IMG/VR virus record: IMGVR_UViG_3300035182_000695
Location: 1 to 26,754 of that record
Length of the DNA stretch: 26,754 bases
Reading direction: 5' to 3' (one strand)
Source: a virus
A program made the translations under genes and the position numbers. The notes below the pieces were generated by a model. That model ran no database searches. It worked only from the letters and a program-made list of their open reading frames with translations, and was not told the DNA's origin. This document shows positions 22,095 through 26,754 of the stretch, piece after piece. How positions within the stretch are numbered: the first letter of the stretch is position 1; every line of letters begins with the position of its first letter.

Positions 22095-22406
22095 ATGGAA
22101 GAAAAAAACTCAATCGATGCCGTTAAAGGCATTCATAAAACAGTTAAAAGTTTGAACAGAATGATGATGTTTTTACTATTCGTTATCAAAGTTTTAAAAT
22201 ACGGAACTATTTGTATTGGCTCACTATTCGTAATAGGTTGGATTATGTTGCTTGTTGCGTTTATTTGGACAATAAACTATCACTACCTTAAATTGTTCTT
22301 CACCATACCAATTGTAGGAGTAATAATCTTAATTATCTGTTACGCACTAATTGAATCAATAAAAATTTCACAAAAAGCAAAACAAAATGACACACACGCC
22401 AAATAA
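22095..22406 (+). CDS. Small two-helix membrane protein
   Basis: The 103-aa protein has strong hydrophobic segments at about residues 37-60 (GTICIGSLFVIGWIMLLVAF) and 67-88 (LFFTIPIVGVIILIICYALI). The N-terminal amphipathic stretch and the polar tail are probably both cytoplasmic. The last 20 bases overlap the next gene. It is one of four small membrane proteins in the window that have no lipobox. Confidence 0.8.
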   Translation: MEEKNSIDAVKGIHKTVKSLNRMMMFLLFVIKVLKYGTICIGSLFVIGWIMLLVAFIWTINYHYLKLFFTIPIVGVIILIICYALIESIKISQKAKQNDTHAK

Positions 22407-22668
22407 ATACAAGCATAAGCCTTGGGGTTCTATTTTAGGTAGAGCAGAGTATGAAATTATCGCATTAAACATAATGGTTATTTTAGACCGTACAGGTAAT
22501 ACTTTCAGAAAACTTGAATGGGATGAATATAAAGCTGAAAGATTGAGAGATGGCAATTTTTCTGATGGCGAGAAAAAATACTTCGATGAAGTTCAATATT
22601 TATCAGAAGGTAAAGTAGAAGACTTGCAAAACTTCTCTAAAGATTGGGATTTTTCAACTAAAAAATAA
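22387..22668 (+). CDS. Conserved phage protein (KPWGS...EWDEYKAERLxDGNF family)
   Basis: The 93-aa protein contains KPWGSILGRAEYEIIALNIM (residues 11-30) and TFRKLEWDEYKAERLRDGNF, a signature I recognise from phages of several hosts. It is soluble and helical, with no known activity. It begins inside the end of the membrane-protein gene and its stop overlaps the next start (TAATG). Confidence 0.85.
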   Translation: MTHTPNKYKHKPWGSILGRAEYEIIALNIMVILDRTGNTFRKLEWDEYKAERLRDGNFSDGEKKYFDEVQYLSEGKVEDLQNFSKDWDFSTKK

Positions 22669-22970
22669 TGAAAACAACGCACTCAATTATTAATACAATC
22701 ACTCTTGATAGCTCAAAGCACTCAACTGATGTTGAGTATTGGAATAGTGTTGCGAATGGCGCTAAGGTTGAGCCGTTAAACAAACCTTGCAAACGTTGCG
22801 CAATAACAACAGATTTTTATCAAGAGATGGCGGATAATTTAAGTACTCAACCAACAGACATACAAAACAAAGTAATGGATAGTTGGGATTGTCATAACTC
22901 ATTAGGCCGACGTGGCTGCGCAGGAATTAGAAACTTTATAAAAGAAAAACAATGTCAACATCAACAGTAA
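22668..22970 (+). CDS. Cys-rich, probable zinc-binding phage protein
   Basis: The 100-aa protein has candidate metal ligands C41-x2-C44 (KPCKRCAI), then C75 in SWDCHN and C84 in RRGCAG, the spacing of a small treble-clef or zinc knuckle. The '.C..CA ... W.CH... .C.G' arrangement recurs in phage hypotheticals. The last 19 bases overlap the next gene. Confidence 0.8.
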   Translation: MKTTHSIINTITLDSSKHSTDVEYWNSVANGAKVEPLNKPCKRCAITTDFYQEMADNLSTQPTDIQNKVMDSWDCHNSLGRRGCAGIRNFIKEKQCQHQQ

Positions 22971-23407
22971 AAGGAGAATTACACGGATTATGTTATCGCA
23001 CATCTTGTAAAAATGATAATGCTATATACTTTAACCATAGCGCCAGACAACACTATTGTTTAGAGTGCGCTGAGTTTATCAATAGCGAAAACTTCAAAGA
23101 TTCTATTCGATTGTACGGACACGTTTTATGCACGCTAGCGCCGTCGGTAGCAAATGAAAATCTGATTAGAAAAATAATTGTAGAAACTGTTTCGCAAGTA
23201 GAAGAGAAATCCGAATCTACTGTTATGCCAACAATAACTGAAACAATGTTGAAAAATTGTATGGTCAAATACGCTAAAAAAAAGTGTCAAGAACAAAGAG
23301 AAATTTGTAGTAATATAGAAAGTATAAGCTTTAGATGTGAGACGCTAGAAGATATTGCAGAGCATAGAGAAGATGTGAAAAACGCAGACGAGCCAATATT
23401 TAATTAA
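22952..23407 (+). CDS. Zinc-binding phage protein (LCYxTxC ... YYCxECA family)
   Basis: The 151-aa protein has the N-terminal metal-binding region LCYRTSCKNDNAIYFNHSAR (C14, C19) then HYCLECAEFIN (C36-x2-C39), followed by RLYGHVLC. This layout matches a widely distributed phage family recognised from memory. The C-terminal 80 residues are variable and helical with more Cys. The function is unknown; binding to a nucleic acid or protein partner is likely. Confidence 0.85.
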   Translation: MSTSTVKGELHGLCYRTSCKNDNAIYFNHSARQHYCLECAEFINSENFKDSIRLYGHVLCTLAPSVANENLIRKIIVETVSQVEEKSESTVMPTITETMLKNCMVKYAKKKCQEQREICSNIESISFRCETLEDIAEHREDVKNADEPIFN

Positions 23408-23408
23408 G

Positions 23409-23708
23409 ATGAGAAATAGAGATTTAAAGCTGCTTATAATTGGCTCCGTTGGCATAGGTATTTCAACTGCTATTTGCGCTCAACGGGCATTAAAAGAAAC
23501 TGGTTGCGAGATAATCGTTATAGATGATTTGAATTTTGACAAAGACTTTCAAGCAGAACGATTCAAACTAACAGATTTACCAAAGATTGATTTTAAAAGT
23601 CCTTTAGGTAAATACAAACAGCAAGAATTGCAGAATCAGTTTACATCTCCAATAGATGCAATAAAACCAAAAGGAAAAAGAAATAATATTAAAAACCATA
23701 AAAAATAA
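23409..23708 (+). CDS. Small protein with a degenerate P-loop-like start
   Basis: The 99-aa protein starts with a hydrophobic strand, then a glycine loop IIGSVGIGISTA, a helix (ICAQRALKETG) and a second strand ending in IIVIDDL. This is a beta-loop-alpha-beta arrangement like a P-loop or Rossmann start. Aligned to the Walker A consensus GxxxxGK[ST], the Lys position is Ile, so nucleotide hydrolysis is unlikely. The remainder is basic and low in complexity. It could be a remnant of a larger NTPase or a nucleotide-sensing decoy. Confidence 0.75.
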   Translation: MRNRDLKLLIIGSVGIGISTAICAQRALKETGCEIIVIDDLNFDKDFQAERFKLTDLPKIDFKSPLGKYKQQELQNQFTSPIDAIKPKGKRNNIKNHKK

Positions 23709-23709
23709 T

Positions 23710-23853
23710 ATGCCGCCATTAAAAACATACATATTTATTTGTGAAACAGACCGAATAGAAATTACAATTAAAGCATACAATGAAAATTCGGCTAATAAGA
23801 TGTTAAACTATACAGTTAAAGATTCAAGTCTATTCAAAATAAAAACAACATGA
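23710..23853 (+). CDS. Very small hypothetical protein (47 aa)
   Basis: The frame from ATG 23710 to TGA 23851-23853 starts one base after the previous stop, and its own stop overlaps the next start as ATGA. The sequence has two strands (KTYIFICETDRIEITIKAY) and a short helix. This perfect packing argues that it is translated. No family is recognised. Confidence 0.68.
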   Translation: MPPLKTYIFICETDRIEITIKAYNENSANKMLNYTVKDSSLFKIKTT

Positions 23854-24302
23854 AAACAATAATAGCAGAGGATAAAGCAAAGTTTTATAATCAATATCAA
23901 TTCACTCATTCTTGTTTTGAAGGAATTAGCAATTCAATTTGGCACATCAACCATTCATTAGCTCTTGGTTATTATGTTGTAAACGGCGATTTTGGGAAAA
24001 TTTATATGAATGAAGCTTCGCCATTATTACTAAAATCTTTATCAAACGTAACAGATGCAGAAATAATTGAACTGTTTAATATGATGTTCAACAAAGACCA
24101 TTCAGATAAGTCAGATTCGTTTAAAATCGGAATAGGCAAGTCTTGGGTAGATTCATACAACAGAAATGCAGAGATGTTTGTCCCTTTCAACTACATTAAA
24201 GGCTACCAATATTTACAATCGAAAGGCTATGCACTTCGCTATATGGACTATTCAGTTGACGATTTAGTAGAAAACAAAACAATTAAACTAATTAACCCTT
24301 AA
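23850..24302 (+). CDS. Paralogue 7 of the YLQSKGYALP family
   Basis: The 150-aa protein gives the clearest form of the family: N-terminal AEDKAKFYNQYQF, block A SPLLLKSLSNVTDAEIIELF and block B GYQYLQSKGYALRYMDYSVD followed by DLVENKTIKLI. It is the only member in unit P3, so each of the three units carries at least one copy. Confidence 0.9.
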   Translation: MKTIIAEDKAKFYNQYQFTHSCFEGISNSIWHINHSLALGYYVVNGDFGKIYMNEASPLLLKSLSNVTDAEIIELFNMMFNKDHSDKSDSFKIGIGKSWVDSYNRNAEMFVPFNYIKGYQYLQSKGYALRYMDYSVDDLVENKTIKLINP

Positions 24303-24306
24303 TAAA

Positions 24307-25065
24307 ATGATTTACATTCAATCTAACAGAGAGAAATCACGTCCGCATCACTTTGATTGCGCAAGTGCATTGTATGGCGCCATAGACAGCGCAATTGATT
24401 ACAGATTAGTTTCACTTGAAGATGTTCAAGCAGGAAAGTATGATGTTCTAATTAAACAAAACCTTTTTGTAGGCTCAGTAGAGTTTATGCGAGAAGTTTT
24501 TAATCGAATTGGAATTAATGAAATTTCATTACCTGAGAATTCAGACAGACCGTCTAAAATAATTTCGTTATTCGATGCTCATAAAATAGTTTCAGAAGGT
24601 AAGAAAATATTCATCAAGCCTGTTCAGATGAAATTGTTTACAGGATTAGTTTTAGACGGAACAACTTACACTTGCTTGAGAGATTTGCCTGGCGACACTC
24701 AAGTTATGTGCTATGAGCCATTTGAAGGAAAAATATTGAGTGAATGGAGAATTTATGTTGACAAAGGAAAAATTGTTGATTCAAAAAACTACTCAGGTGA
24801 TTTTAAAGTTCAACCTCGTTATGATGACATTGAAGCTACTCTTTATGATAATGTTGTAAAGAAACAATTTCCTGATACATACGTTGCTGATTTCGGTGTA
24901 TTAGAAATAATTAAGTCAAGCGGTATGTATCACGAAACAGTTGTTGTAGAGTATAACGATATGTATTCTATTGGTAACTACGGATTACCGAATGATGTAT
25001 ATTTAAAATTACTTTCAAAAAGATACTTTGAAATTATGCGTAATTACCGAAATTTAGAAAAATAA
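24307..25065 (+). CDS. ATP-grasp protein, R2K type
   Basis: The 252-aa protein has the ATP-grasp features of the R2K clade (formerly DUF4343). These are the ATP-binding lysine region IFIKPVQMKLFTG (K104, K109), LSEWRIYV (E146, R148), YSGDF (from Y162), DFGVLE, and the metal-binding pair VVEYND (E215, N217), followed by GNYGLP and KRY. ATP-grasp enzymes join a carboxylate to an amine through an acyl-phosphate. R2K members in phages are thought to modify a protein or peptide target, but the substrate is unknown. All key residues are present, so it is probably active. It is cytosolic and is the only clear enzyme in the three units. Confidence 0.88.
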   Translation: MIYIQSNREKSRPHHFDCASALYGAIDSAIDYRLVSLEDVQAGKYDVLIKQNLFVGSVEFMREVFNRIGINEISLPENSDRPSKIISLFDAHKIVSEGKKIFIKPVQMKLFTGLVLDGTTYTCLRDLPGDTQVMCYEPFEGKILSEWRIYVDKGKIVDSKNYSGDFKVQPRYDDIEATLYDNVVKKQFPDTYVADFGVLEIIKSSGMYHETVVVEYNDMYSIGNYGLPNDVYLKLLSKRYFEIMRNYRNLEK

Positions 25066-25069
25066 AAAG

Positions 25070-25606
25070 ATGAAGGCTTTAATTAAAACAATAAATGGAA
25101 TGTTTAGGGTGTGTACTGATAATATCAAAACAGACGCTAAAGACATTGAGCAAGAGAAAATTGATAACGCTTACAATTTAGCGTTGGCTAATGTTTTAAA
25201 CGTATTAAAACCTGAAAATAATTGTGAACACAATTGGTATAATGTACCAAATTATGATACTAAAAAAGGAAATTGGGCTGTTTGTGATAAGTGTAAATGT
25301 TGGAAAAAATTAGATTCTGAGCCGCTTATTGAAAGCGAAATTAAATTGAGTACGGATGAGGAAGAAATCATTTACTCACTTATTAAAAAGCATATTAACA
25401 ACTATTACAAAGATGACCAATTTTTTGAATCAGTAAAAGGACAATTGACTTATGTAGCAAAAGCTATGCAAGAATTCACTCAATTAAAAGATGCTGAAAT
25501 AGCAAAGTTAAAAGAGATGCTGCCTAAAGTATGTAATCACGAATTCGTTTCATCGGCCGCATATAAAGGCGCTAAATATTGCGGTAAATGTGGCGCTTAC
25601 AAATAA
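25070..25606 (+). CDS. Protein with two CxH-CxxC zinc modules
   Basis: The 178-aa protein carries two similar metal sites: C52-x-H54 with C72-x2-C75 (CEHNWYNV...VCDKCKCW), and at the very C terminus C155-x-H157 with C171-x2-C174 (CNHEF...YCGKCGAYK). The region between them is helical and charged. The duplicated C-x-H...C-x-x-C unit suggests a zinc-ribbon pair linked by a spacer. It is the last gene of unit P3, ending 6 bases before the second tnpB promoter. Confidence 0.85.
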   Translation: MKALIKTINGMFRVCTDNIKTDAKDIEQEKIDNAYNLALANVLNVLKPENNCEHNWYNVPNYDTKKGNWAVCDKCKCWKKLDSEPLIESEIKLSTDEEEIIYSLIKKHINNYYKDDQFFESVKGQLTYVAKAMQEFTQLKDAEIAKLKEMLPKVCNHEFVSSAAYKGAKYCGKCGAYK

Positions 25607-25612
25607 AATTCA

Positions 25613-25620
25613 TATATTTG
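25613..25620 (+). promoter_or_regulatory. Promoter of the second tnpB
   Basis: The -7 box TATATTTG (25613-25620) matches the Bacteroidota consensus. The -33 region holds only TGTG (25589-25592, spacer 20), a one-mismatch form of TTTG. Transcription should begin near 25624, giving a leader of about 130 nt before the ATG at 25755. It has no upstream palindrome or leader like P1-P3. Confidence 0.55.
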
Positions 25621-25624
25621 TATC

Positions 25625-25749
25625 GCACAACAATTAAAACTAAAAATGATTTTCAAAAAAAATATTTAAAAAAACGCCTTCAAACAATTGGTAACTCTTG
25701 TCATTTTTGGCTTTTGTTGTGCAAAACCGATTGCAAGAAGGCTGTTTTT
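25625..25749 (+). other. Structured leader of the second tnpB, possible pseudoknot
   Basis: Two long-range pairings interleave. GCACAACAA (25625-25633) pairs with TTGTTGTGC (25714-25722). AAAAAC-GCCTTC...CAATTGG (25670-25691) pairs with CCGATTG...GAAGGC-GTTTTT (25727-25749). The order A-B-A'-B' is pseudoknot-like. The 3' arm ends in GTTTTT six bases before the ATG, so it could act as an attenuator, or it could be the subterminal hairpin of the element's left end. No gene lies in 25607-25754. Confidence 0.5.
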
Positions 25750-25754
25750 AATAA

Positions 25755-26754
25755 ATGCTAAAATCGTACAAATACAGGATATACCCAACAGATGAACAGA
25801 AGCAAAAATTAGCTTCTTACTTCGGCTGTTGCCGATTTGTGTATAACATTGGACTTGAAACGAAAATTGCGGCTTGGAATTCAGCCAAAGTTAATTATAA
25901 CTCATTTGATTTATCAAAACAATTAACTGAACTTAAAAACACGGATGCGAAATGGCTATGCGAATGCCCCGCACAATCATTACAACAATCTCTTCGGAAT
26001 TTAGATAAAGCTTACTGTAATTTCTTTACTTGTAAAGGGTTTCCTAAATTTAAAAACAAACACTCAAAACAGTCAGTTCAGTTCGCTCAATATGTTAAAG
26101 TGAATTTACAGGATTCAACCGTGTTTTTACCGAAATTAAAAGGCGTTTCTGCGAATTTTCATCGTAAATTTAAAGGCGAAATAAAAACAGTTACAGTTTC
26201 AAAAACTACTACTGATAAATATTTTGTGAGCATTTTAGTTGATAATAAAATCGAGCTTCCGAAGAAAAAACCAATCAAAGAAAAAACAGCGATTGGCATT
26301 GATTTAGGCATCAAAGATTTAGCAATTTTATCTGATGAAACAGTTTTTGAAAACAAAAAGTTTCTAAGAAATTCACTCGCAAATTTAAGAGTTCAACAGC
26401 GTTCGCTATCAAGAAAAAAGAAAACGAGTAATCAATATAAAAAACAAAAGCTAGTCTTAGCAAAGCTTCACGAGAGAATTAAAAATCAGCGTGAAGATTA
26501 TTTACACAAAGTAACAACTTCGATAATCAAGAAGTATGATACAATTGTGTTGGAAAATTTGAATGTGACAGGTATGGTTAAGAATCACAATTTAGCATTA
26601 TCCATAAGTGATATGGGTTGGTCAAACTTCAATCGAATGCTGGACTACAAAGCTGAGTGGTACGGAAAAAATATTATCCGCATCGGAAGATTTGAGCCCT
26701 CAAGCAAAACCTGCTCAGAATGCGGCAAAATAAACAAAGAATTAAAGCTATCTG
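25755..26754 (+). CDS. tnpB: Second TnpB, partial at the window edge
   Basis: The frame is open from ATG 25755 to the last base (333 codons visible of an expected 370-420). It has the N terminus YKYRIYPTDEQK, RuvC-I D183 in GIDLGIKD, RuvC-II E267 in VLENLNV, and the first zinc pair C320-x2-C323 (KTCSECG). The RuvC-III aspartate, omegaRNA and right end lie outside the window. It differs clearly from the first TnpB: a shorter N-terminal domain without the charged insertion, and a canonical CxxC. The two are therefore separate acquisitions, not recent duplicates. Both point the same way and no tnpA is seen. Confidence 0.93.
   Translation, partial: MLKSYKYRIYPTDEQKQKLASYFGCCRFVYNIGLETKIAAWNSAKVNYNSFDLSKQLTELKNTDAKWLCECPAQSLQQSLRNLDKAYCNFFTCKGFPKFKNKHSKQSVQFAQYVKVNLQDSTVFLPKLKGVSANFHRKFKGEIKTVTVSKTTTDKYFVSILVDNKIELPKKKPIKEKTAIGIDLGIKDLAILSDETVFENKKFLRNSLANLRVQQRSLSRKKKTSNQYKKQKLVLAKLHERIKNQREDYLHKVTTSIIKKYDTIVLENLNVTGMVKNHNLALSISDMGWSNFNRMLDYKAEWYGKNIIRIGRFEPSSKTCSECGKINKELKLS

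Noticed and set aside
1-26754. CRISPR array, tRNA, rRNA or altered stop-codon use
   Set aside because: I saw no regularly spaced direct repeats, no cloverleaf with a CCA-type acceptor and no rRNA-like stretch. TAA, TAG and TGA all act as gene ends followed closely by new starts, so there is no sign of stop recoding.

Overview
The window looks like an accessory stretch of a phage (or phage-like extrachromosomal element) that infects a Bacteroidota host, probably a Flavobacteria-like one. Four observations support this. Base composition is low in GC (about one third by eye). Every recognisable promoter has the Bacteroidota form TTTG-N19-TAnnTTTG. Starts are preceded by A-rich leaders rather than Shine-Dalgarno sequences. 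The genes are about 55 tightly packed small ORFs, all on the + strand, many joined by ATGA or TAATG overlaps, and many resemble hypothetical proteins typical of Bacteroidota phages. I saw no rRNA, tRNA, CRISPR array, replication gene or virion structural gene.

Layout. 1-331 is a non-coding flank ending in a promoter. 332-1594 is an intact TnpB (RNA-guided nuclease of IS200/IS605-type elements); its probable omegaRNA end and guide reach to about 1624. 1621-1830 is a DUF3820 gene. Three transcription units follow, each opened by a near-identical promoter: P1 (1886-1937) drives 1956 to 14112, P2 (14147-14198) drives 14219 to 20632, and P3 (20659-20710) drives 20727 to 25606. The window ends with a second, different TnpB (25755 to beyond the edge) behind its own promoter and a structured leader.

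Unit P1 holds small unknowns, two structured non-coding spacers around 3243-3318 and 3656-3711 that flank an 80-aa gene, and a 708-aa protein with a DUF2135-like beta domain plus its 129-aa partner, followed by a hairpin. After these come two lipoproteins, a protein with an internal duplication, a zinc-ribbon protein and a tandem triplet of paralogues. Unit P2 holds mostly conserved phage hypotheticals. Unit P3 holds small Cys-rich zinc-binding proteins and an ATP-grasp protein of the R2K type.

The most distinctive feature is a seven-member paralogous family (C-terminal block like YQYLQSKGYALPY) scattered through all three units, at 7656, 9656 (frameshifted), 14707, 15493, 18068, 20255 and 23850. 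Together with the shared promoter and leader, this suggests a coordinately expressed accessory or host-takeover module grown by gene duplication. That role is inference; no biochemical function can be assigned to most of these genes.
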